64,000 bases of DNA from Psilocybe azurescens (taxonomy: Eukaryota; Basidiomycota; Agaricomycetes; Agaricales; Agrocybaceae). Each line of letters opens with the position of its first letter. Within the stretch, counting starts at the first letter, position 1. A program made the translations under genes and the position numbers. The stretch lies in assembly GCA_023853785.1 (NCBI GenBank), contig JAJIRX010000159.1:62001-126000 (forward strand). The letters are read 5' to 3'. Below the pieces are notes generated by a model. It was given only the letters and a program-made list of their open reading frames with translations. It made no database searches and was not told where the DNA came from. Of this stretch, positions 34,801 through 44,527 are shown piece by piece.

Positions 34801-34962
34801 CTGTTGGTGGAGTAAATGAGGCTATGGTGGGACAGGAGCAATCGAACGCTGGATATTCATACAGGAGGAAAGATAGTGACAGGTAGAGAAGGCATGAAAC
34901 GAGACTACGCACATAAAAAGTCAGTATATGCGCTTCAACAACACTTAAAGATACGCAGAAAT
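31855..34962 (+). repeat. 3.1-kb direct duplication, copy 1
   Basis: Collinear and same orientation as 56,260-59,386, roughly 88-90% identical by eye, with small indels. Similarity starts at ACCTCAGGTCTTTCTATTAC and stops abruptly after CAACACTTAAAGATA. Confidence 0.95.
32290..34640 (-). pseudogene. Coiled-coil/acidic conserved fungal protein, copy 1 (frame-broken)
   Basis: Minus-strand pieces in order: a coiled-coil segment (~34,620-34,500), RELERALERRDSEMR (~34,460), a region matching RPSGKTGLTLDVILSR of copy 2 (here RPPGKTGLALDAILSR, ~33,975), GLQSQLRDMQMRLAGHLERV (~33,216), KQETMGREVGLL (~33,120) and DVRSISTVILHEPESVEEEE (~32,945). From memory, proteins with LDVILSRLQ and RSIST-PHELE motifs are conserved but uncharacterised in Agaricomycetes. 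A frame change right after RQLEG (~33,140) exists in both duplicates, so it predates the duplication or marks a small unrecognised intron. Exon structure is not solved. Confidence 0.45.
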
Positions 34963-35035
34963 AAGGCCTGTCATGGATCGGCAAAAACCGGTTGATATCC
35001 GTGACCGTTTGTTAAATATAACCGCGGTTATCTAT

Positions 35036-35116
35036 AATATAAGAGACGGTCTATATCTATCTATATCTATATCTATAATTCTATAATATATAATTCTATA
35101 ATATAAGAGACGGTTT
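35036..35116 (+). repeat. TATATC/TAATTCTA simple repeats
   Basis: CTATAT and ATTCTATAATATA units. Flanked on both sides by AGAGACGGT (35,040; 35,106), as if a short segment had been duplicated. Confidence 0.8.
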
Positions 35117-36655
35117 TTCTAAAAAGGAAGTACGATGACTAAGGATTTCGGAAAAGGAAATTTCAAATTACTTAATCATGACAAAGCACACTGCTGTGTT
35201 TTAGGGCCTCCGCTGCAGCGCCTTTTGAAACAAACAATCTGTGGCTAATGGCAAACAACAAGATTGGTGGCACAACATGTCTATGAGCCATATCCTGGGT
35301 GGCTTTGAAAACAAAAAATATGTACACAGGGCACCAGGGAAATAAATCAATAAATCCACAATAAAGACTATTTCAATGGCATTTCTGTCTACAGATATTG
35401 TGTTTGTTTGCCACCTGTATAACAACTATATACAGTAGAAAAATTGAAATGAAACCCCTGAATAAATCTGCAAACAAGTGGTATTGTGGACTGTGGAAAA
35501 TTAATATGGAATGAACTATGTGTTGGTGACCATGTTTTCTCTGAGTGAGAGGTATTAAATAAAAATGTACATAGAGAGATAGCAGTAGGATATGATTTTG
35601 GAATTAGAAATAAGCAATCTGCAGTATTGTAACCATTTTTTAAAGATGAAGCTCCAGTGTGGTTTAGCCATGTAAATATAAGTATACTTTTAACTATTGG
35701 GTGAGTGAATTTTTAAAATGGCACAGTGCTGTAGGTGCTGTACATATCAAGACATGGTTGGATAGTCAACAAGTAGTGCAGTGATATATAAAATATAGGG
35801 TGGCAGAGGCAATGATTGATGAGTGCTTGAGAGTGGGTAGACCAACAAAGTGGTGGAGGGGGGAATGGATTGATAGATATGAATTGCAAGTGGTAACAAA
35901 AATGAGCTGAGTGTTGGAACTGTTGTTTGAATAGTGTTGGTGATATAGACAGTGTAAGCTATGCAATTTAAAATGGCACAGCGCCATAGGTGCTGTGCAT
36001 ATGAGGTGATTAGTGAATAGTCAATGAGTAGTGGAGTATTGTATAAAATATAAAGTAGAATAATAATTGGTTGAGAATGGACATGGACAGGGATGTAGAT
36101 ATTAAAATAGATGTGTGGCAAAAGTGCTGTGGATAAATATTTGTGTATTTGTTCACTATTTATATAAGAACAAAAATGTTGACTGTTATTTGACTTTGAG
36201 TATATATAATTTGACTATAGAGGTGTGGTGTGGCTTTATAGTAGAGTGCAAGAGTGCAAGCCCAGCAAGCTGTTAGGCTAACTGTGAGGCAGGGTGATGA
36301 GTGCAGCTCATCCCCTCTGAGGCATTATATATATGAGTATGTTGGAATCTGGGAATCAAACAGCTCTATTCCCATGATTCTGTGCTCTGAATGTGCCACC
36401 ACAAGTATGTAATTGAGAATTCAAATTGAATTCTCCATTACAGAAATTTAGTTAGCATAAAATGTATTTACATTATTGTATGCTACACATTTACCTCCAA
36501 TCTCACAGTTTTTATCTGTTTGCTTTGGTCTTTTCAATAGAGCACCAATATTATTTATTTTTTCAATGAGGAAGTGTAAAGCACTGACAAACAGGGGGAT
36601 GGCTCATCCCCCATGTGTTATATGAGTGGGGAATGTTATTTATTTATCAATGAGG
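35117..36655. other. AT-rich, CpG-poor repeat-derived DNA without a supported gene
   Basis: Very few CpGs and many TG/CA steps. ATGGCACAGYGCYRTAGGTGCTGT recurs at ~35,718 and ~35,972, so part of it is an internal ~250-bp direct duplication. Nothing codes convincingly. Confidence 0.5.
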
Positions 36656-36689
36656 AGGTGCAGGGCACCCGACAAAGCGAAGTCTGGGG

Positions 36690-36706
36690 GCTGCGCCCCC
36701 ACTCAA
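36690..36706 (+). other. GC hairpin TGGGGGC-tgc-GCCCCCA
   Basis: Perfect 7-bp stem with a 3-nt loop, inside a short GC-rich island (36,660-36,775) in otherwise AT-rich DNA. Typical of mobile GC-cluster sequences. Confidence 0.6.
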
Positions 36707-36903
36707 GCTATTGACCCTGCCGTGAAGCACAGGGGGTGAGCAAAGCAAATCCCCCTGACGCGTAGCGGCAGGTCATAAAGCTCATATTTAACAAACTGCA
36801 GTTAACTGCGGTTTGCCGGTTTTGACAAAGCATAATAAGTTATATTTGGGAATATATTAAAACTCCAACATCAATCGATGACAGCCTGTGGATTCATTGC
36901 CTC

Positions 36904-36934
36904 AGATAACGAGGCAAGCTCTGCCTCGTTATCT
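36904..36934 (+). other. 13-bp perfect hairpin (AGATAACGAGGCA / TGCCTCGTTATCT)
   Basis: 13-bp arms around a 5-nt loop, 22 nt before ATG 36,957. Could be an RNA hairpin in a 5' leader or a transposon-end structure. No CTRR end typical of Helitrons follows directly. Confidence 0.6.
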
Positions 36935-36956
36935 CTTTTCTCCTACCCCTTCATTA

Positions 36957-37161
36957 TGGCACCAAGAGGCCGCAAACAGGCTGTAAACATCTTCCCAACC
37001 CAACCTGCACCACCTCAAACTCCTATCCGGCCTCTAGTCAGGTTTGCAGCTCCACCTTCACCTGGGGAGGAATTTGCAGATGTATGTATCACCTGGCTCC
37101 AGTGATGAGGAGGTACAGTTTGGTCTGGGGAATGTTCCCATTATCACATCACCCATTAAGT
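36957..37161 (+). pseudogene. N-terminal fragment of an unidentified (probably transposon) protein
   Basis: ATG 36,957 encodes MAPRGRKQAVNIFPTQ and a Pro-rich, basic-then-acidic stretch. A one-base frame change near 37,082 leads into VSPGSSDEEVQFGLGN and a stop at ~37,161. No known domain. The Tc1 element inserted 55 bp further on. Confidence 0.35.
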
Positions 37162-37215
37162 GACAACACAATGCACCAACTATCAATCATCAGTCAGATA
37201 TGCAGGTTTGGAATA

Positions 37216-37427
37216 CAGTAGCTCAAAAAACCGTCCCAATATTTGGCACTTTCTCACTAATTGTTTAATAACTTGGGAAATAAATTATGTAAAAGTCTGA
37301 AAATATTATATGGTATAGTTTAACATGTGACTAACATATTTCTCACCAAGGTCACATAATTTTAACAAAAACTGATTAAGTAATGGAATTTACAAAATAA
37401 TAAAACATTAGGACAGTTTTTTGACCC
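37216..37427 (+). repeat. Left TIR of the Tc1/mariner element
   Basis: Inverted partner 38,608-38,819. CAGTAGCTCAAAAAACCGTC at the tip. Confidence 0.95.
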
Positions 37428-37574
37428 TATAAAATAATAGCTTTACATGCTTATAGAAAGCCAAATTGCTTTGTATAAATTGTGAGAAAATTAAACAAGG
37501 TCATGTGACACTATTTGTACACATTTTCAATATTGAATTCAAGTTCAACCGTCTTTCTCTTTAACCACCACATC

Positions 37575-38603
37575 ATGAAGCCTGCAACACCTTCTCAGTA
37601 CAATTCTGTTCTCAATCTTCTTGAAGAGGGCTATTCTCTTTGTCAAATAGAGTCTAAAACTGGTTTGGGAAAGTCTACTGTTGGAAGAATCAAGACGGAA
37701 GTGGATGCCAACAAAGAAAACCCCAAAACAACAAAAGGTGGACGTCCCTCCAAGCTTACTCCCAAGGATAAACAGGTCCTTTTCGTTAAATCAAAACAGG
37801 AAAGCTGGACAATGCTGTCCAGGCAACACACTTCATCAATGATGCTATTCCCTCTCCTGTTTGTGCCCAAACAGTCAGAAATGCCCTCAAAGAAAACAAC
37901 TTCTGCTCTATTGTTAAATCAAAACGGCCCCTCCTCAAGGCTATCCGCCATCAAAAACACCTAAAATTCGCCCATAATTATGTTGGCTGGACTGTGGAGG
38001 ATTGGAAAAGAGTACTCTGGTCAGATGAAACAAAAATCAACAGGATTGGCTCAGATGGAAGGGTCTATACATGGAAACCCAAGGGTGAAGCAATCTCAGA
38101 TAGAACAACATTACCAACTGTCAAGCATGGAGGGGCAACAATCTCATGGTATGGGGTTGTATAGGGTGGAATGGTGTTGGAACACTCACTGAGGTTGAGG
38201 GGAAGATGAATGCAGACCAATACTGTGAAATTTTGGATCATGGGGTGGATGAAAGCTTTGACAACTTGGAGATGGCAGAGGGGAAAAGGATTTTTCAGCA
38301 GGATAATGACCCCAAACACACCTCCAAAAAAAGCTCAAGAATGGTTTTTGGCCAATGATGTTGAAGTTATGGAGTGGCCACCCCAATCTCCTGGTCTCAA
38401 CCCCATTGAACACCTTTGGGTTTTACCTCAAAAGGCAAATGAACACCTATGAGACACCACCCAAAGGAGCATTTGAATTGTGGGAGAGATTGGCAAAGGT
38501 ATGGACTGAAATACCTTCAGAAACATGCCAAAGGCTTATAGAAAGCATGCCAAGGAGAATGGAGGCTGTTATCAAGGCAAAGGGAGGCCATACTAAGTAC
38601 TAG
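37575..38603 (+). pseudogene. Tc1/mariner transposase, DD34E type, broken only by single-base shifts
   Basis: ATG 37,575 to TAG 38,603, about 343 codons, the usual Tc1 length. The N-terminus has a helix-turn-helix (EEGYSLCQIESKTGLGKSTV) and a GGRPSKLT hook-like linker. The catalytic core has WSDETK (first Asp, ~38,024), QQDNDPKHTS (second Asp, ~38,300) and PGLNPIEHLW. Exactly 34 residues separate the second Asp from the Glu. Four one-base shifts occur, all in homopolymers: A4 at 37,793, G4 at 38,132, A7 at 38,326 and T4 at 38,421. Between them every frame is open, so the gene may be intact in reality. Confidence 0.85.
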
Positions 38604-38607
38604 ATAG

Positions 38608-38819
38608 AGAGTCAAAAAACTGTCCCAATGCTTTATTATTTTGTAAATTCCATTACTTAATCAGTTTTGTTAAAATCATGTGATCTTGGTGAGAAATATG
38701 TTAGTCACATGTTAAACTATAACATATAATATTTTCAGACTTTTACATAATTTATTTCCCAAGTTATTAAACAATCAGTGAGAAAGTGCCAAACATTGGG
38801 ACGGTTTTCTGAGCTACTG
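38608..38819 (-). repeat. Right TIR of the Tc1/mariner element
   Basis: Inverted partner of 37,216-37,427. CAGTAGCTCAGAAAACCGTC at the tip. Confidence 0.95.
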
Positions 38820-38821
38820 TA

Positions 38822-39862
38822 ATTAACCATAGATATAAGATATCACAAGTTAGTAGTAGGCAGTTTAACCAGTTTCTCATAATTTATTTATTGCTAATGC
38901 ACGCACATATACATTGAATTGACCAACTAAATTAAGTAAGTTGTGCATATTCATGCTTCTATGATCCCAGTCTGCCCAAATGCATGCAAATGTTGTGCAT
39001 GTTTGTTTGCGTGCACTTGCATGGCACTCAAGTGCATGCAAGCACACAACCTGCCATGCACATTTCCTGATGCCTGACTTGCATGTACAGACATCATCAT
39101 CATCATCATCAAACAAACTGAGCAGCGGATAGACAAGGAGGGATCTGTCTACCACTTTTTAAATAGTAAGCTTTGACTTCAGGCAGTCTGCATTGCTGCC
39201 CCCTACTTAACTCGAATTCAAACAACCTCATAAAATGCCGCTTCTTGGCATTGATAGCTGCGTAATGATCTGGTCAACAACAAGCGAAGGACCTTCAGTG
39301 GCTATGGGTTCTATGGAAGTCATGATAAGGGTTAATTCATGGCACCAATAGCATTTCATTGTCAAACCTTATGGTTACATAGCCAGGTGTACCATGAAAT
39401 GTTTTGCACTTTTCACCTTGGGAGATAATTACCAATGGTGTGTACACAGGATAAAACCCAAAATGACACATAGATCATGTGCGTCTGGAGTGTGAAGTCC
39501 AGTTGGTCAATATCTGACCTCCTCAATGTCCAGTTTGCAGCGCTACATCAAGGGTAATGTAAGACTCAACGGAAGTTTAAATTCATATATCGGTTGTAGT
39601 CTACAAGATTTTCACAAAGTGGAGCATCTATACAACATAAATAATTTGTCCAAGAGTCAGAGATAGATAGAGTAGAAACATATATATTTCCTATCACTGG
39701 CAGGCTTGACCTCAATCACCCCATGCACATTGTCGTCACGGCAGGGTTCACCACTGGTCTGAGGGTTAAAGAATAACCATTGTCATCTGCTATGTCAGAG
39801 ATAAATTTGTGATGGCGGCCTGGAGGAATGCTCATTTCTGCAGATATAGCAAGTTATTCATG
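38822..39862. other. CpG-poor stretch without a supported gene
   Basis: Repeat-derived in appearance, with a short TCA microsatellite near 39,091-39,110 and GCATGCA-rich DNA around 38,975-39,080. No coding segment recognised. Confidence 0.5.
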
Positions 39863-39865
39863 TCA

Positions 39866-39977
39866 GCAAGGACTTATCACTCCCCCAGCTTTTCCTTAAG
39901 GATTCCCTCATTCCCTAAGAAATCTTTAGATTCCCCACTGATTCCCTGTACAATTATTTTAGCACTAGACCCCTTTA
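39866..39977 (+). repeat. Partial copy of a foldback-type element end
   Basis: ACTTATCACTCCCCCAGC followed by GGATTCC/ATTCCC units. Near-identical to 40,438-40,532, which sits between the arms of the palindrome next door, and similar in its first 30 bases to the outer ends of that palindrome. Confidence 0.75.
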
Positions 39978-39979
39978 AG

Positions 39980-40989
39980 CCTGTACTTATCACTCCTCCA
40001 GTTTTCTTTGAGGATTCCTCAGACTCATGGAATCCTCATGGAATCCTCAAGTAATATTGAAAGGAATCTACTAAAAATAAAGGAATCTGCAAGGAATCTA
40101 ATAAATTTGCAAAGTACTATTATTTGATATATAAAGTACAAATTTTATTTATTTACACAGAAAGTTATATTTAAACAATTGAAACTATCTTCACTCTTCT
40201 TCATCCATATCAGCATATTTGTCTTCTGATGCTTTCTTTGTGTTTTTGTAGAACATGTTTGATATGGATAAATAACATGGTGTGAATAAACCAATTGTAG
40301 TTGCTTGGTGTTATATGTTTAAAATTTGAATCATATCCACCAAGCCAGGAGTTGAGTTATCCACATGTCTTACAATGAAATTAGTATATTTATAATTCTG
40401 AATTAAAAGACTTACTTGGGTATTGCCTGCTTAAAGAAGGACTTATCACTCCCCAGCTTTTCCTTAAGAATTCCCTTATTCCTCACTGATTCTTTGTACA
40501 ATTATTTTAGCACTGGATCCCTTTAAGGGGCATTCAATACCCAAGTAAGTCTTTTAATTCAGAATTATAAATATACTAATTTGATTGTAAAGCATGTGAA
40601 CAATTCAACTCCTGGCTTGGTGGATATGATTCAATTCTTAAGACACCAAGCAACTTTAATTGGTTTATCCACACAATGTTATTTATCCATATCAAACATG
40701 TTCTACAAAAACACAAAAGAAAGCATCAGAAGACAAATATGCTGATATGGATGAAGAAGAGTGAAGATAGTTTCAATTGTTTAAACATAACTTTCTATGT
40801 AAATAAATAAAATTTGTACTTTATATGTCAAATGATAGTACTTTGCAAATTTATTAGATTCCTTGCACATTCCTTAGAGATTCCTCACTGATTCCTTTAC
40901 TTTTAGCAGATTCCTTCAATATTCCTTGAGGATTCCATGGGTCTGAGGAACCCTCAAGAAAAACTGGGGAGTGATACTGTAAGTACAGG
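39980..40989. mobile_element. Foldback element: ~450-bp palindromic arms around a 109-bp centre
   Basis: Left arm 39,980-40,425 and right arm 40,535-40,989 are reverse complements with about 90% identity by eye. Ends read CCTGTACTTATCACTCC, followed by 10-11-bp GGATTCC/GGAATCC repeats. No coding capacity. The centre (40,426-40,534) is a copy of the neighbouring partial end (39,866-39,977), so an end fragment appears to have inserted, or been trapped, exactly at the palindrome centre. Confidence 0.9.
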
Positions 40990-42032
40990 TGTCGGCACTC
41001 ATCATATTGACAAAACAGTTCAATTGAACAACTTCCTCACTATCAACACGCAAGCAGTTAAATGTTACATCAGACAACAGCTCAAAATAAGATAAAGGGA
41101 GGTAAGTAAAGAATGTACTGCACCATCGTGCATCTAAAAATTGCTAGAAGCAGCTGGCCATGCACCATCCAATACCGAGCACCCCATAATACGGGTCTGT
41201 GTGCCAAAATCCATCATGTTCTATTTTACAAAAGGTGGGAGAAGGTGTCAGTGGTTGTCTGCATTCTTGTAAGCTAGTCACACTAGTCCAACAAACTGTA
41301 ACTGTTACACAAAAATGGTGCTATAAATACCCTCTGGCATCTAGTTTCTCAGACTGTATATAAAGTGGTTAGCTGCCAGGCTTACAATTCTGACATTTTT
41401 CAAAATGTAAAGAAATGTAGTGACAAAGGTGTGAAAAAGTCACAAGGACAAATATTGAGAGGAGAGGGAATGTCAACGTGGTAAAGGGAAAAGCCAGTCT
41501 TTGAATACCCATAGATGAGTGAACTGACAGAATAACAGTAAAGAAAGTGAAAATATAAACCAAAAGGTGTCAAAATAAGTGATGTGGGAATTAAAGTGAT
41601 AAGCAGGAGATCAAAAAACAGAATGGGAGTGAAAAGATCCAAAAGGAGGGCTAATCCAGACTAGCCAGAACTCGTGCAGACCAGAGAAGGATGAAAAAGT
41701 GTATCAAAAAGCCATCAGCACCCACCAAGCCATAATATAGCCCAAAGCTCCAATCATTCCTAAAATTTTGTAGACCACTTCCTTTTCACATCCTTTGCAA
41801 CAATAAAAATAACAAGAAGACAGTGGTAGAGGTGAGAGTAAATTGAAGCAGGTCGAGTGTCATGCAATGCTTATGATAGGAGAGCATGGATGTGTCGTCA
41901 GTGTCTTATTGCTTGAGGTGCTCCTGCTAGAAGCACTGGTGAAGGGTGTCATACAGCTGGTATTTTGCTCTGCAATACATTTACATTTGCATACATGTTT
42001 AGTTGATCTGTGAGGAAAGGAAGCAAACACAC
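40990..42032. other. CpG-poor stretch without a supported gene
   Basis: No open frame with family resemblance. Unique within the window. Confidence 0.5.
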
Positions 42033-43210
42033 CTAAAGCAAGGTCTTTCCTTTCACCCACACAATCCATATGGACTCCAGTGGACTTGGGCTTAAATATT
42101 CACTGAACAACAACAAATAATATGTTTACTAGCACAGTCCAGTGGATTCCACTGGAGTCCACTGGATGCAATAATTAACACAATATCCAAAGTATAATCA
42201 TTAGTTATTAATATTAATATCAATTGCAGAAAAATAGAGACTGCATTCAATAGAAATTAACTTTATGAAAACACAATTAAATGGAACAATAGTTAAATGT
42301 GTTTGGGAGCAAGGCCTCCCTATAAATACATTTTTGCATTTTGTTCAGTCCACAGGTTGAAAGTTCCACAGGTGCATGTGTCACACACATGTGCCCAGCA
42401 TCAGCCAATCAGCATGACAACAATCAAATGTACATGTCACCTCTTTTTTCCAACCACCACCATCCCCTCTCCACCCCTTCTTCTTCTTTTTTCCATTGCC
42501 ATTGCTGTCTTTGCCCTCTCCACTGTCGACGACAATTGTGACAGTCACACAGACAACAACAAGGATGGATGCAGACAATCATGATAACAAGGACAACAAT
42601 GGATGACAACAACACTAACAAAGGCAAGAAAGGCCACAACAAGGACATGGATAGAAACAGTGGGAATGAGGACAGTGACAGTGAGGATGAGGACAGTGAT
42701 GACAATGATACAGAAGGCAACAGAAAGGACACAGGAGGCAACAGCAAGGATGGCCAGAGCAAGGGTGAGGATAGCCAGAGTGAGGACACAGACAGCAAGG
42801 ATGAGGGCACAGACATCAAGGGCAAGGGCAAGGACAGCAGGTGCAACAGCCAACACTACCATCCTCCTGCCCCCCCCCCCCCCCCCCCCCCCTCTCCCCC
42901 CCCTTTTTTTTCTTTTTTCCTTGGACCTTGCCAATAAATATTAATGTATAGTTGTTAATATATTGTATTCCACTCACCTGAATTTACAGTGGCTCAAACA
43001 ACTGTCCCGCTTTTTGCAACTACATGGACACCCCACGTGGAACTTCATCTGGAGTTCCACATTCTCCATATAGATTCCATGTGGATTTAACATGTAAATC
43101 TTGTATATCAGCATTAATACATAATTTCAGAGTTGAATTCAAATAGACTCCAGGTGGAGGAAGGTCCCCGTATTTTAATCATATTCTATTGTAATGCAAA
43201 AAGGAAAATG

Positions 43211-43283
43211 CACCAACAGAAATTGAACTGAAGCATCTGTGAAGCCCAAACATAGATGATAAACCAACTGAGCCACAAAGGCT
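43211..43283 (-). other. tRNA-like module with A- and B-box-like sequences
   Basis: Minus strand: GCCTTTGTGGCTCAGTTGGT (A-box-like TGGCTCAGTTGG) and, ~48 nt on, CAGTTCAATTTC (B-box-like). The acceptor stem does not close, so it is not a working tRNA. The same module occurs at 48,323-48,398. Confidence 0.6.
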
Positions 43284-43713
43284 TTTGTGAATATGAAAAT
43301 GACTGCATATATACCAATCAGGATCATTTTTGGCAACTCTTGGCAAATATTAAAAATGTCACATGCACGACTTGTGGTTGCCATGTCGGGTCCATTGGTT
43401 ACTCCAACCACCCCACCTCTTCCTCCAACCACCACCACCCTGCTGCTGCTATCATGCATGCCCCCACCACCTTGCTGTTGTTGGTTGGAGCCAGGCACTT
43501 GCCAATCCAACCGGACATGCATCATGGCACCACCAACTGATGATGGGTCCATGTACAATGACAATGACCCCAGACATGTGTATATAGTACAACAACAATA
43601 ACAATGGTTCTGTATACAATGACAACAACACCAGATTGAGAGGGAATGAAATGGAATGAGGGGAGGTGATGAAAGCAGGAAATAAGGCAATGTGAACAAG
43701 GCCATGACGCCAG

Positions 43714-43773
43714 GTAAGTTGCAAACCTCACACACTGCTGCCACTAACCTTCCCCCCCCTCCTTTTGATATAG
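43714..43773 (+). other. Conserved GT-AG intron, decayed copy
   Basis: Counterpart of 139-196. GTAAGT, CTAAC and TATAG survive while most neighbouring CpGs are lost. Confidence 0.55.
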
Positions 43774-44527
43774 ACTGACAATGTGTATATACCACACATA
43801 CTGTGACACACATGACATATACAGTACAATAATGATATATACAAAGGTGGGCACAACACATAAAATGTGAATGGCAGCATGTATGCACAACACCCACAGT
43901 GGCCACAAAGACAATGACAATGATGTGTATGGCAGATGCATACCACTGCCATAATGACAACAACATATATGGCAAATACATACAATGACCACACTTCTTC
44001 TATCCTTTTTTATTTTTTCACTTTGTTATTTATTTTTGTTCTCTTATTTTCTTTCACATTTATATTTTTGCTTGTTTATTTAAACCAAGTATATACCCTC
44101 CTGCCCACATTTTTAGCTTGTTATATTTTTTTTGTTTTTTTTTGTTACAATAGACTTTGCAAGTAGATAATAAAATAGTACATAGTTATTAATATATTAT
44201 ATTGCATTTATATGAATTTATACTAAGATTGAAAGATTCAAATATTCTAGTTGGAATCCAGATGGATTCTAATTGAACTCCAGTTGGACTCAAGTAGACT
44301 TGTTTAAAATCCACCTGGAGTCCACCTAGACTCTATCTGAATTGTTTGGAGTCCACCTGGACTCATAATCTACTGGACTGAGACTGAACTGAAAATTTGG
44401 CAGGAGTCCAGTGAGAGTCCAGTCCAGTCCAGTGAACTAGACAATCTGCCAGCCAGTTTGGCTGGGTAGAGAGTCCACTGGAATCCACTGGAGTCCATAT
44501 GGAATATGTGGGGATAGCAAAGACCTC

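Larger units (their letters stand above)
37216..38819 (+). mobile_element. Tc1/mariner element with ~212-bp TIRs
   Basis: Bounded by TA dinucleotides (37,214-37,215; 38,820-38,821), as expected for Tc1/mariner. TIRs begin CAGTAGCTCA and are about 95% identical over about 212 bp (37,216-37,427; 38,608-38,819). The TIR tip resembles a lone sequence at 42,974-43,000 (ACAGTGGCTCAAACAACTGT), a decayed end of a related element. One transposase gene lies between. Confidence 0.95.
42041..44527. mobile_element. Decayed non-autonomous element 4 (GGANTCC-array family)
   Basis: Left end AGGTCTTTCCTTTCACCCACAC and right end (inverted) GAGGTCTTTGCTATCCCCAC belong to the element-1 end type. Imperfect 8-bp flanks C(T/A)AAAGCA (42,033-42,040; 44,526-44,533) match at 7 of 8. 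The left 1 kb matches the right end of element 1 inverted, and the right 0.9 kb matches window positions 100-1,060. Relative to those copies most CpGs have become TG or CA. A tRNA-like module lies at 43,211-43,283 and a stray Tc1-like end near 42,974. Both ends are of the same type, so it may be a fusion of two elements. Confidence 0.75.

Noticed and set aside
36660..36934. Helitron 3' end
   Set aside because: Hairpins are present, but no CTRR terminus with a matching TC 5' end or Rep/helicase coding sequence was found.
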